DNA of 33,525 nucleotides from Candidatus Altarchaeota archaeon (GCA_028712125.1 JAQTQS010000004.1:1-33525), one strand, 5' to 3'. Shown: positions 15,857 through 22,708, counted from the stretch's first letter. The notes: generated from the sequence alone by a model not told the origin. Translations and numbers: made by a program.

Positions 15857-16354
15857 TTAGAGTATCGTTGACCTGAACTGGCTTTTGTCAAGCATTATCC
15901 GCTCCCTCTTAACGCCGAGGTCTGTAAGGACCTTTACGGCCTTCTCGGCCCTCGGGCTGCCTTCAATGCTGTCAAGTATGAACGTTTTTTCCGGCCCGTC
16001 CATTGTGACGTTAAACCTTACGCTTTTCCCGGCTATAACCATGGGGTCGGCGTCATTTGACAGCCCTTCAGTCTCCATCAGGTACCTGTTTATCAAGCGG
16101 AGGTTCCTCCCATGAAAGCCGCTAGTGGTGGAGAGTACTCGCGTTTTGTCGCCTATGAAAATCCTACCCACGTCGGCCGGCCCCAGACGGTCGAACCTCT
16201 CGCCGATGACCACGATATCGCCCTTCTGGCCCTGGCCTTCGAAGATGTCGACAGGCTCATTGTCCACGGTCAGGGACGTGATGGGCATTCTCTTCGGAGG
16301 CTCGAACTCGCCATGATGTCCTCCTCCGCCATTCTGTATCGTCTTCTCTACCAT
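15857..16354 (-). CDS. tandem paralog 1 of unknown family
   Basis: 165 residues, member of the seven-gene tandem family, whose function I do not recognise. It begins MVEKTIQNGGGG, the family N-terminal motif. It has the central block FEGQGQKGDIVVIGERFD, a middle RVLSTTSGFHGRNLRLINRY, and the C-terminal block VTMDGPEKTFILDSI...KAVKVLTDLGVKRERIMLDKSQF. There is no signal peptide or membrane segment. A strong Shine-Dalgarno, GGAGGT, overlaps the stop of the preceding paralog just upstream. Its own stop is one base before the pseudokinase start, so the last two genes are tightly coupled. Confidence 0.82.
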   Translation of the reverse strand: MVEKTIQNGGGGHHGEFEPPKRMPITSLTVDNEPVDIFEGQGQKGDIVVIGERFDRLGPADVGRIFIGDKTRVLSTTSGFHGRNLRLINRYLMETEGLSNDADPMVIAGKSVRFNVTMDGPEKTFILDSIEGSPRAEKAVKVLTDLGVKRERIMLDKSQFRSTIL

Positions 16355-16357
16355 CGC

Positions 16358-16852
16358 TTACCTCCTCTTGAACTGCGAGGGGTCGAACCTTATCCTGTCT
16401 TTCGAAACGCCCAATTCATTCAGCATCGCAAAAACCTCAACTGCTTTGGTGTCGCCGGGCTTCAAGTCTACTGTGAAGACCAAATCCGGTCCGTCAAAGC
16501 CTGCGTCGAACCGGATGCTCTTGAACATGAGATCTTCCAAGTCAGGCCGCCTGATGCCCTTTTCCCGCGCGTAGCTGTCTATCAGGCATGCTGCCGCGGG
16601 ATGGTCTACGCCCCGGCTGGATAGGAAGCGAAAGCCCGCCCATGGATAGATTACGCCCTGCCTCGGGCCTTCCATCCCATCAGGCTTTTGGCCGATTACC
16701 ACAATGTCCTTATCGCCTCCAAGGCCTTCATGTACGCTCCATCTTGTATTGGAAGCGCCGACAATGATTTCAGTGACGGGCTTAAGGTCAGGGAGCTTTG
16801 GCGCAGCATGCCTCTGCCCCAGCCCGCCGTCCTGTATGGTCTTTTCAGTCAT
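16358..16852 (-). CDS. tandem paralog 2 of unknown family
   Basis: 164 residues from ATG 16852. An in-frame ATG at 16930 would add 26 residues lying inside the previous paralog. The family motif MTEKTIQDGG begins exactly at 16852, so the shorter form is chosen. Central block HEGLGGDKDIVVIGQKPDGM, middle RFLSSRGVDHPAAACLIDSY, C-terminal block AGFDGPDLVFTVDLKPGD...VFAMLNELGVSKDRIRFDPSQF, then a basic KRR tail. It starts four bases after the stop of paralog 3. Confidence 0.82.
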   Translation of the reverse strand: MTEKTIQDGGLGQRHAAPKLPDLKPVTEIIVGASNTRWSVHEGLGGDKDIVVIGQKPDGMEGPRQGVIYPWAGFRFLSSRGVDHPAAACLIDSYAREKGIRRPDLEDLMFKSIRFDAGFDGPDLVFTVDLKPGDTKAVEVFAMLNELGVSKDRIRFDPSQFKRR

Positions 16853-16856
16853 CCTG

Positions 16857-17348
16857 CTATCCAACAACCAGCGAATGGAATTCCCGCGGATCGAATTTAA
16901 TGTGTTTTTTATCAACGCCAAGGTCTTCAAGAACCTTCGCAGCCCTCAAACCCTTTTCATCGTCGGGCTTGCTATCTAGGCTATAAATCCTGTCCGGTCC
17001 TTCCAGGCTAAGATTCACCCTTACACCTTTTATCTGCGCTTGCATGAAGTCCCAAAGGCCGTCCAAACCTTTCATGCGCCCATACTCGGCTATCTGGCTT
17101 GAATTGCGGGTGTGAGTCCCCTCGCTTATGGAGGACAATATGCGGTCCTTGCCTACGGCGTACGCGCTTATGATGTAGGCCGGCTTCAATTCATCCAGCC
17201 TGAATCCGATGACTGTGATGTCCCCACCGCGGCCTTGGTTTTCATACACCCTGGCGCCCCTTGAAAGCTGGGTGACTGCCTTTGACTCCGGAAGCTTGGG
17301 CGTGTCTTGCCCCCACATTCCGCCGTCTTGAATCGTCTTTTCGGTCAT
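16857..17348 (-). CDS. tandem paralog 3 of unknown family
   Basis: 163 residues. N-terminal motif MTEKTIQDGG and then LPESKAVTQL, shared closely with paralogs 4 and 5. Central block YENQGRGGDITVIGFRLDEL, middle RILSSISEGTHTRNSSQIAEY, C-terminal block LSLEGPDRIYSLDSKPDD...AAKVLEDLGVDKKHIKFDPREF. It has a slightly different tryptophan-containing linker (GLWDFMQAQIKG) that it shares with paralog 4 (GLWYRQKVQKES), suggesting 3 and 4 are the most recent duplicates. Gap to the upstream gene is five bases. Confidence 0.82.
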   Translation of the reverse strand: MTEKTIQDGGMWGQDTPKLPESKAVTQLSRGARVYENQGRGGDITVIGFRLDELKPAYIISAYAVGKDRILSSISEGTHTRNSSQIAEYGRMKGLDGLWDFMQAQIKGVRVNLSLEGPDRIYSLDSKPDDEKGLRAAKVLEDLGVDKKHIKFDPREFHSLVVG

Positions 17349-17353
17349 CTTTC

Positions 17354-17860
17354 TTATGCTATCACTATCGGCGGGAATTCCTTCGGATTGAATTTTATCA
17401 TTTTCCTGTTCACGCCAAGGTCTTCCAGCACCTTTGCGGCCCTGACTCCGGCGGGATTGTTCGGCTTGCTGTCAAGCGTGTACGTCCTGTCCGGCCCGTC
17501 CATGCCGAGTTTCACCCTGATGCTTTCCTTTTGAACCTTCTGCCGGTACCATAGGCCTTTCAATTCTTTCCGATGCGCGTATTCTTCTATCTGCATCGCG
17601 CAGCGCATGTGCCCCGGCTCGTTTGAGGATGAGATGAAGCGGTTCTTGCGGTCGGTGTGCACGCTCACTATATAATCCGGTTCAATTTCTTCCAGACGGT
17701 AGCCGATTACCACGATGTCTTTTCTTGGACCCTGGTTCTCGTAGACCATGACGTCGCCTGAAAACCACATTTTCGGAAGCCTTGTGATTGCCTTAGACTC
17801 CGGCATCTCAGGCTCTTCATGCCTTTCACGCCCTCCGGCTTGCCTCGTCTTTCCCGCCAT
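17354..17860 (-). CDS. tandem paralog 4 of unknown family
   Basis: 168 residues. N-terminal MAGKTRQAGGRERHEEPE then MPESKAITRL. Central block YENQGPRKDIVVIGYRLEEI, middle RFISSSNEPGHMRCAMQIEEY, C-terminal block LGMDGPDRTYTLDSKPNN...AAKVLEDLGVNRKMIKFNPKEF. The first 25 residues closely match paralog 5 (MAGKTRQ.GGR.RH.EPE.PESK), while the body is closest to paralog 3, so exchange between copies is possible. It starts one base after the stop of paralog 5. Confidence 0.82.
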   Translation of the reverse strand: MAGKTRQAGGRERHEEPEMPESKAITRLPKMWFSGDVMVYENQGPRKDIVVIGYRLEEIEPDYIVSVHTDRKNRFISSSNEPGHMRCAMQIEEYAHRKELKGLWYRQKVQKESIRVKLGMDGPDRTYTLDSKPNNPAGVRAAKVLEDLGVNRKMIKFNPKEFPPIVIA

Positions 17861-17861
17861 T

Positions 17862-18419
17862 TTAAACCATTACCTTCGGCTTGAATTTGCCGGGGTTGTA
17901 TTCAATGCTCTTCCTGTCTATCCCAAGGTCTACCAGCAATCCGGCGGCCTTTCTGGCCTTCGGGTCGTTCGACCTGCCGTCTATTATGAATGTCTTTTCA
18001 GGCCCGTCCATCTCGACAAGAAGCCTTGTGCTGTTGTTCGCCACATGCTGGAATAAATCGAAGGATTGTCTGAAAGGCGTTGTGCCTCCTGAAATCCCTT
18101 GCTCTGCCGACTTCGCGCGCATGTAATCGCATATCAAGGCTGAAGCCCGTGTGTGGTGCAGCCCGTGGGCGGATATGAAGCGCCGGCCGCCGTGCTGGAA
18201 AACGCAGACATTGTCGCTTGATGTAAGTTTGTCAGGCATCTTGCCGACGGCGATGATGTCCTTCTTTTTAGAGCCCAGCCCTTCAAAGGCCGTTACTTTT
18301 ACGCCCTCTTCTTCGGCGAAAGCGCTTTGAAACCTGTAGGATGTCACATGCTTTGATTCAGGGAATTCCGGCTCGTCATGCCGCTGCCTTCCGCCGCCCT
18401 GCCTCGTCTTTCCCGCCAT
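17862..18419 (-). CDS. tandem paralog 5 of unknown family (longest)
   Basis: 185 residues, the longest of the seven. N-terminal MAGKTRQGGGRQRHDEPE then FPESKHVTSY. Central block FEGLGSKKKDIIAVGKMPDKL, middle RFISAHGLHHTRASALICDY, then an extra segment of about 20 residues (EQGISGGTTPFRQSFDLFQH) before the C-terminal block VEMDGPEKTFIIDGRSNDP...AAGLLVDLGIDRKSIEYNPGKF. Gap from paralog 6 is 16 bases. No catalytic signature is evident. Confidence 0.82.
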   Translation of the reverse strand: MAGKTRQGGGRQRHDEPEFPESKHVTSYRFQSAFAEEEGVKVTAFEGLGSKKKDIIAVGKMPDKLTSSDNVCVFQHGGRRFISAHGLHHTRASALICDYMRAKSAEQGISGGTTPFRQSFDLFQHVANNSTRLLVEMDGPEKTFIIDGRSNDPKARKAAGLLVDLGIDRKSIEYNPGKFKPKVMV

Positions 18420-18435
18420 CTTCCGTTTAATTCGC

Positions 18436-18912
18436 CTATGCCTCTCTCGCGCTTAGTATCTTCGGGTCGTGCCGTATGCTTTCTTCGCCAACGCCCAATG
18501 CTTTCAGAACTTCGGCCGCTGTCTTGAACTTATAGTTGTCTTTAGGGCGTTCGAGGTAGAACACCCTGTCTGGACCGTCGAACCCGACGTTGAACCTGGC
18601 GGTCTCTTCGAGCAGTTCCCAGTGATCCGGCGGCTTGGCCCCAACATCCCGCAGGCGGCGGAGTACGGCCATACCGCTTTCAGCGTGCGTCGTCCCCGCC
18701 GATGAGACGTACCATTTCCCCTTCCACAACCCCATGAAGCCCGTCGCCGAGTCGGCCATTTCTTGCGGTTTTTTTCCCACGAGGACGACGTCCTTGGGGT
18801 CCACCTTAATGTCGAACTGGAATCCGGGAGGAAGGCTGCCCGCATCCTGAGGGCCGGCAATGCGAGCCTTATTGGGTTCATGCTCGCCCGGCCGTCTTGT
18901 CTTATGTGCCAT
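18436..18912 (-). CDS. tandem paralog 6 of unknown family (divergent)
   Basis: 158 residues and more divergent. N-terminal MAHKTRRPGEHE keeps the KT pair but not QxGG. The central block is reduced to KVDPKDVVLVGKKPQEM. Middle is WYVSSAGTTHAESGMAVLRRL. C-terminal block is VGFDGPDRVFYLERPKDN...AAEVLKALGVGEESIRHDPK, after which the family FKP ending is replaced by ILSAREA. It has its own upstream 13-bp element (18929-18941) identical to that before paralog 7 and at the same distance from the start. It may therefore have a separate promoter. Confidence 0.8.
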   Translation of the reverse strand: MAHKTRRPGEHEPNKARIAGPQDAGSLPPGFQFDIKVDPKDVVLVGKKPQEMADSATGFMGLWKGKWYVSSAGTTHAESGMAVLRRLRDVGAKPPDHWELLEETARFNVGFDGPDRVFYLERPKDNYKFKTAAEVLKALGVGEESIRHDPKILSAREA

Positions 18913-18928
18913 TCTTTAAAAGGGGGGT

Positions 18929-18941
18929 GTTTAGTATACGG
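18929..18941 (-). promoter_or_regulatory. 13-bp promoter/operator element before paralog 6
   Basis: On minus it reads CCGTATACTAAAC and ends 17 bases from the ATG at 18912. The same 13 bases occur at exactly the same distance before paralog 7. It may be the TATA box region or the site of a common regulator. Confidence 0.55.
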
Positions 18942-18980
18942 GCTTTTTGTGTTATTATACTCCCAATGATGGCGGCTTTC

Positions 18981-19499
18981 CTATTTCGGCTTGAATTGGT
19001 TGGAGTCGAGGCGTATTCGGTTCCGGTTTATGTTGATGTCTGCCAGGACTGATGTTATTTTCTCTTCTTTTGCATCGCCATGTTGCATGTCCAGTATGAA
19101 CACGTCATGCAAGCCTTCCCTGACGATGCTCACGCGGACTCTTTCGGGGCGTATCTTCGCCGATGCCGCGATTAATGTGCCCTCTCCCAAGACGCCCTTT
19201 TGGAGGAGGTATCTGGCAACCAGCCCTGACGCCCCTATTCCCGACCCCTCCTCGCTCTTCGCCCGGGATATGACGCGATGGCCTTGCCCGACGTATATTG
19301 CCAGATGGTCTCCAGCGCGAAGCAAGTCGGAACGGCATCCTATCGTGGTTATGTCCCCTGAACGGCCCGCTCCTTCGTAGACTTGGAAATGCTCGCCGTG
19401 GTGGATTACTTCTTTGAGCTGTATTGACGGCGGGAGGCCGGGTCCGGGCGGCTTGCGCCCTTCCATTCCTCCGCCCGGTTGTACTGTTGTAGTGCTCAT
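18981..19499 (-). CDS. tandem paralog 7 of unknown family (first gene of array)
   Basis: 172 residues, first in transcription order and divergent. N-terminal MSTTTVQPGGGMEGRK keeps TxQxGG. Central block YEGAGRSGDITTIGCRSDLL, middle RVISRAKSEEGSGIGASGLVARY, C-terminal block VSIVREGLHDVFILDMQHGD...ITSVLADININRNRIRLDSNQFKPK, where the DGP triplet has become EGLHD. It is separated from paralog 6 by 68 bases that contain the shared 13-bp element. I see no membrane segment and cannot name a function. Confidence 0.8.
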   Translation of the reverse strand: MSTTTVQPGGGMEGRKPPGPGLPPSIQLKEVIHHGEHFQVYEGAGRSGDITTIGCRSDLLRAGDHLAIYVGQGHRVISRAKSEEGSGIGASGLVARYLLQKGVLGEGTLIAASAKIRPERVRVSIVREGLHDVFILDMQHGDAKEEKITSVLADININRNRIRLDSNQFKPK

Positions 19500-19515
19500 T
19501 TACTTGACGCTAGCC

Positions 19516-19528
19516 GTTTAGTATACGG
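19516..19528 (-). promoter_or_regulatory. 13-bp promoter/operator element before paralog 7
   Basis: Identical to 18929-18941 (CCGTATACTAAAC on minus) and again 17 bases from the start codon. Further upstream bases (ACTAAAAAT here, CACAAAAAGC there) are also alike, supporting a duplicated promoter. Confidence 0.55.
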
Positions 19529-19594
19529 ATTTTTAGTGTAAAAACATGGCTGGTATTGATGCATTTCATGCCGGCCTGCATGCGGGAAATGCAA

Positions 19595-19619
19595 GTTATG
19601 CCACCATAAAAGCCGGTTG
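19595..19619 (-). repeat. dispersed 24-25-bp intergenic motif, copy B
   Basis: Reverse-complement match to 10337-10360. Next to it lies a hairpin with GCATTTC (19561-19567) and GAAATGC (19586-19592) arms. The stretch 19500-19665 otherwise has only the paralog-7 promoter element and a TATA-like CTTAAATAAA (19642-19651) for the transporter gene. Confidence 0.6.
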
Positions 19620-19665
19620 CGGAATGTTTTATCCTGCCGCGCTTAAATAAAATACGCGCATTAAC

Positions 19666-20055
19666 ATGGACAAGAGCAAGTGGGCTGTCGCTATCGTGCT
19701 GGCGAGCACGCTGTTGACTTCGAGCGGCCAGATTCTCCTCAAGATGGGGTCGGGTAATCTTAGCCTAGATTTGATTGCGCAATTGTCTAATCTTCCTTTG
19801 CTTGCCGGCTGGTTTTTGTACATTGTCGGGGCGGTCATGCTTATCGTCGCGTTGAAGTACGGCGATTTGTCAGTGCTTTATCCGATATACTCACTGAATT
19901 TCGTCTGGGTCAGCATCCTTTCGCCATATATCTTCGCGACCGACTCGATGAATACCGTAAAGTGGGCGGGCGTGGTCGTAGTCGTCCTCGGCGTAAGCTG
20001 CGTCGGCATAGGGAGCGCGAGGGCCGCGGCGCGGCAGCGGGAGGCTGGGAGATGA
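19666..20055 (+). CDS. SMR/ArnE-F-like small membrane transporter, subunit 1
   Basis: 129 residues with four membrane helices (about 5-22, 38-62, 66-85, 92-112). It belongs to the drug/metabolite transporter superfamily, of the size and layout of EmrE and of ArnE/ArnF lipid-sugar flippases. The family-typical VALKYGDLSVLYPIYSLNFVWVSIL spans helix 3. The tail is basic (RAAARQREAGR). A second, similar gene follows with a four-base ATGA overlap, so the two products probably form a heterodimer. Nearby glycan genes make a lipid-linked sugar flippase plausible, but a drug-efflux role cannot be excluded. TATA-like CTTAAATAAA lies about 20 nt upstream. Confidence 0.82.
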   Translation: MDKSKWAVAIVLASTLLTSSGQILLKMGSGNLSLDLIAQLSNLPLLAGWFLYIVGAVMLIVALKYGDLSVLYPIYSLNFVWVSILSPYIFATDSMNTVKWAGVVVVVLGVSCVGIGSARAAARQREAGR

Positions 20056-20408
20056 ATGCAGAGCCTTGGGCGGTTGCGATGATAATCGTCGCGAGCCTGC
20101 TGGGGGCGTTCGGCTCGATATACCTCAAGAAGGGCTCAGGACGGCTTGAGTTCTCGCCAAGAAAGCTCGCAGGCAACCGCGACCTTATCTACGGATTCCT
20201 CCTGTACGGCCTCTCGTCCCTCTTCTTCATCGTCGGCCTGAAGGGCGGCGAGCTTTCAGTCCTTTATCCCCTGGTGGCCTTGAGCTATGTGTGGATTTGC
20301 ATCCTATCTGTGAGGATACTTAAGGAGAGTATGGGATTCTGGAAGTGGCTGGGCGTCGTCCTCATAGTCGCGGGCGTAGGCCTTATCGGCATGGGGGGCG
20401 CAGTATAG
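20052..20408 (+). CDS. SMR/ArnE-F-like small membrane transporter, subunit 2
   Basis: 118 residues from ATG 20052, the start chosen because it overlaps the previous stop as ATGA and is followed at once by helix 1 (WAVAMIIVASLLGAFGSIYL). The longer frame from 19962 only adds an Arg-rich shadow. Four helices as in subunit 1, with GLKGGELSVLYPLVALSYVWICIL in helix 3. The stop TAG at 20406-20408 is remarkable: its T is the last base of the 9-bp target duplication and its AG is the first two bases of the transposable element. The gene end thus survived insertion unchanged. Confidence 0.85.
   Translation: MNAEPWAVAMIIVASLLGAFGSIYLKKGSGRLEFSPRKLAGNRDLIYGFLLYGLSSLFFIVGLKGGELSVLYPLVALSYVWICILSVRILKESMGFWKWLGVVLIVAGVGLIGMGGAV
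20398..20406 (+). repeat. 9-bp target-site duplication, left
   Basis: GCGCAGTAT, identical to 26945-26953, directly outside the left terminal inverted repeat. Confidence 0.9.
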
Positions 20409-20423
20409 CTTTGCTCCTTTTTA
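20407..20423 (+). repeat. left 17-bp terminal inverted repeat
   Basis: AGCTTTGCTCCTTTTTA, exact reverse complement of 26928-26944. Confidence 0.93.
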
Positions 20424-20469
20424 ATGCTCCTTTATTCCAAAAAGGAGCAGACAAAGATAAAAAGGAGCA
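20412..20469. repeat. left-end cluster of four AAAAAGGAGCA motifs
   Basis: Two inverted copies (20412-20422 and 20425-20434, the second one base short) are followed by two direct copies (20439-20449 and 20459-20469, 20 bp apart). The spacing of about two helical turns suggests binding sites for the transposase. Confidence 0.85.
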
Positions 20470-20496
20470 GAAGATACGTGAGTATAAAATAAGATT

Positions 20497-20928
20497 TTAC
20501 TTGTTTTGTTTACAATAACCATAACCCGCACCAAAACCCCCTGCAAAAATTACTAGGATGGTCATTATCTGGTTTAATAATTCTGTATTTTGGTCCTTCA
20601 GTAAATAAATCAAAGTAATAATAAATATCATAGCTAGTACCAATGTACAAAATACATATTTTCTAATAGAAAATCCATGTTGTGAGTGTATCTCCTGTTG
20701 TCTGCCTGCAAGGTCTAATGTTTTGGATATATGCTCTGGACTAACTTTTTTTAATATTTCGAGAGGTACTGGTCCTGATGATGCTTGCATCATAAAAGAC
20801 ATAACTTCTTTTACTTCTTTAGGAAGGTCAGGTGCGTCTATACTATCTGGATTCTTAGATTCTCCGTTATTAACAACTTCAACTAATTTATTTTCTTCAA
20901 CCACATTTGGTTTATTATCTTGGGCCAT
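20497..20928 (-). CDS. two-TM membrane protein, DUF2335-like
   Basis: 143 residues. A disordered acidic/Asn-rich N terminus (1-50) is followed by a helical segment with SGPVPLEILKKVSPEHISKTLDLAGRQQEIHSQHG and two membrane helices (about 90-110 and 119-137). The SGP-P-x-E-x-L...ae-qq..H pattern followed by two helices resembles DUF2335 proteins, whose role is not established. AT-rich, inside the transposable element. It starts one base after the stop of a small upstream ORF (TAATATG), so the two are likely translationally coupled. Confidence 0.7.
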   Translation of the reverse strand: MAQDNKPNVVEENKLVEVVNNGESKNPDSIDAPDLPKEVKEVMSFMMQASSGPVPLEILKKVSPEHISKTLDLAGRQQEIHSQHGFSIRKYVFCTLVLAMIFIITLIYLLKDQNTELLNQIMTILVIFAGGFGAGYGYCKQNK

Positions 20929-20929
20929 A

Positions 20930-21157
20930 TTAACGAATATTGCTGAAAGACGAATCTACTCTTTTAAATGAATCTATTAAATTATGTTCAATTAGTGAAG
21001 CGGTCATAGTGAGTATAATCATTTTCGTTAGGTACTGGTCATTGGCAAAGTTAGAAGATTTGATACTTTTACTTATCTCTAAAAAATTTTCTATCATTTC
21101 ACCTTCCGTTTTTTTACAATAGTATTTTGACATCATTTTACTATAATTACATTTCAA
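20930..21157 (-). CDS. small hypothetical protein, coupled to the DUF2335-like gene
   Basis: 75 residues with a hydrophobic-to-amphipathic helix (LTKMIILTMTASLIEHNLIDSF) and no recognised family. A TATA-like TTTTAAA (minus strand, about 21180) lies roughly 25 nt before the ATG at 21157, and the stop is one base before the next start. These two facts favour a real gene over a chance frame in AT-rich DNA. Confidence 0.5.
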   Translation of the reverse strand: MKCNYSKMMSKYYCKKTEGEMIENFLEISKSIKSSNFANDQYLTKMIILTMTASLIEHNLIDSFKRVDSSFSNIR

Positions 21158-21209
21158 TTATCTTATTAGTGCATTTATTCGTTTAAAAGTATGTGTAGTG
21201 CCTAATTTT

Positions 21210-22418
21210 TTATAAATCAGGCTTAAAATCTGGTTTAATCTTTAATTCGTGCATTTCTTGGATTAGTACACAGATATTATGGGCTATCAACTTACATAGC
21301 ATTTCGTTTTCCTGTGCTTTGTAGTTTTTGCTTTTCAGTTTGTCGCCGAACTTTGCCTTTATCATGTTGAAAGCACTCTCAACATTCGAGCGTTGGTGGT
21401 AGTGTTGCATGAACTCATCACGGTTTAGCATGAAGTAGTGATACATGCGCTTCCATGTTACCGAACCCCTGCTTTTACCACCGTCTTTACTCTTGAACGG
21501 CAGGTAAGCGGTCGCTCCTAGTTCGTTGACTAGGTTGTAGTTCTCGCGGCTTGTATACGCCTTGTCTGCGACTACTTCTTTTATCGTAAACCCGCCGTTG
21601 TAGGCTTCGGTTAAAAGAGGGTTGAATTGTAGGCAGTCTGCGCCGTTTTCCGGCGTGATTTGTGCGGAAGCTATTACGTTGGTTTTCGTACCTACGAGGA
21701 TATGCGCCTTAACCCAATGGTGCTGTTTCTTTGTGCCGTGTTTTTCCACGCAATACTGGTTAAACTGAGTAGTCCTAAAACCGCTTGAATCAGGGGCGAA
21801 GGTCGTCTCAACACTCTTTAAAGGTAAGGCGGTTAGGGTTAGTAATTGATGTAGTAACGGAGTTATTTCCTCTCGGTTTAGGAACTTGTTTATGGCGTTG
21901 AAGTTCGGCACTTTGTTTAACTGCTCCTTCTGGCTGGCGTTCTTGTATAAGGTGTATGCCCTCCTGCTGGAAAGTTGCGAGTAAACCTTCTGTATAGAGC
22001 AGAATAAGCCGTCTCTAAGGGTTAATGGCTTACGCCCAATAAGGGAAGGGTCTCTAATAGGCTCTTCCACGTTTTCCACAAGGTCTTTCAACAGTTCGTC
22101 AAAGCTCGTTATCTCGCCGGTCTGAGCTTTGTTGTAAGCCTTCCAGTTTTGGGAATAGGTAACCTTCTTGGTTTCGGTTACTGTGGTGTTGCCCTGTGTG
22201 TCGGTGGTTTTCTGTATGGTGTGCATTACTGCGTAGGTGTGTTTGCATGTCAAATTTCTTGTCTGGCAATCTGGACAGTCGCATACATAACGTCCTCCCT
22301 TACGCTGGACAAAGTAATGCCCGCTTCCCCATTGTGCTGGAACAATCCAGCCGTGTTTTGTCTGTTCAAGACCGCCTTTCTCGGCGATTTGTATCCCCCG
22401 TATTTCTCGTGCTTCCAT
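21210..22418 (-). CDS. DDE transposase with N-terminal SWIM zinc finger
   Basis: 402 residues. The N-terminal region has a SWIM-type zinc finger CxCx(n)CxH: C46, C48, C58 and H60 in YVCDCPDCQTRNLTCKH. The catalytic core is of the IS4/IS5/IS1182-like superfamily (DDE_Tnp_1): APDSSGF (D210), VVADKAYTS (D285) and the YHQRSNVESAFNMIK signature (Y-2-R-3-E-6-K, E347). All three acidic residues are present and the frame is intact, so it may be active. It is the only transposase inside the 17-bp inverted repeats and presumably moves the whole element. I found no separate inverted repeats immediately around this gene. RBS GAGGAAAAC precedes the start, and palindromic sites lie upstream. Confidence 0.9.
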   Translation of the reverse strand: MEAREIRGIQIAEKGGLEQTKHGWIVPAQWGSGHYFVQRKGGRYVCDCPDCQTRNLTCKHTYAVMHTIQKTTDTQGNTTVTETKKVTYSQNWKAYNKAQTGEITSFDELLKDLVENVEEPIRDPSLIGRKPLTLRDGLFCSIQKVYSQLSSRRAYTLYKNASQKEQLNKVPNFNAINKFLNREEITPLLHQLLTLTALPLKSVETTFAPDSSGFRTTQFNQYCVEKHGTKKQHHWVKAHILVGTKTNVIASAQITPENGADCLQFNPLLTEAYNGGFTIKEVVADKAYTSRENYNLVNELGATAYLPFKSKDGGKSRGSVTWKRMYHYFMLNRDEFMQHYHQRSNVESAFNMIKAKFGDKLKSKNYKAQENEMLCKLIAHNICVLIQEMHELKIKPDFKPDL

Positions 22419-22440
22419 CTTTGTTTTCCTCTACTTATAT

Positions 22441-22511
22441 TATATACTTATAAGTATATATACTTATCGGTATATAATAGAAACTATGGTGTTTATATAC
22501 CCATAAGTATA
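22441..22511. promoter_or_regulatory. palindromic operator region between transposase and zinc-ribbon genes
   Basis: A perfect 20-bp palindrome TATATACTTATAAGTATATA (22441-22460) overlaps the likely transposase promoter. The half-site TATACTTAT occurs at 22443 and 22459, and inverted at 22450 and 22503. Repression of both divergent genes by one dimeric regulator is likely. Confidence 0.6.
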
Positions 22512-22543
22512 TACTATTAACCGTTGAACATAGGTGATAACTA

Positions 22544-22708
22544 ATGACAAAATGCCCTAAATGTGGACACACATTCACGGAAGAACTAAAATGCCTACGG
22601 TGCGGACACAAATGGAAGCCTAGAAACGACAAACCTCCTACGGTATGTCCAAACCTAAAATGTAAAAGCCCATACTGGAATAAACCACGAAAAAAGCGTG
22701 ATGCGTAA
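22544..22708 (+). CDS. small zinc-ribbon protein
   Basis: 54 residues, with two zinc ribbons or one two-part ribbon: CPKCG (4-8), CLRCGHKW (17-24) and CPNLKC (35-40) followed by SPYWNKP. The pattern CxxCGHxW...R...P..CPx(2-3)CxSxxWNKP is familiar from small archaeal and viral proteins thought to bind nucleic acid. GGTGAT lies about eight bases before the ATG. It reads divergently from the transposase across the palindromic operators and could be the regulator of that region (inference). Confidence 0.8.
   Translation: MTKCPKCGHTFTEELKCLRCGHKWKPRNDKPPTVCPNLKCKSPYWNKPRKKRDA

Noticed and set aside
20412-20469. CRISPR-like array of GGAGCA repeats
   Set aside because: Repeats are only 11 bp, in both orientations, with spacers of a few bases, and occur at both ends of a transposon; they are end sites, not CRISPR.
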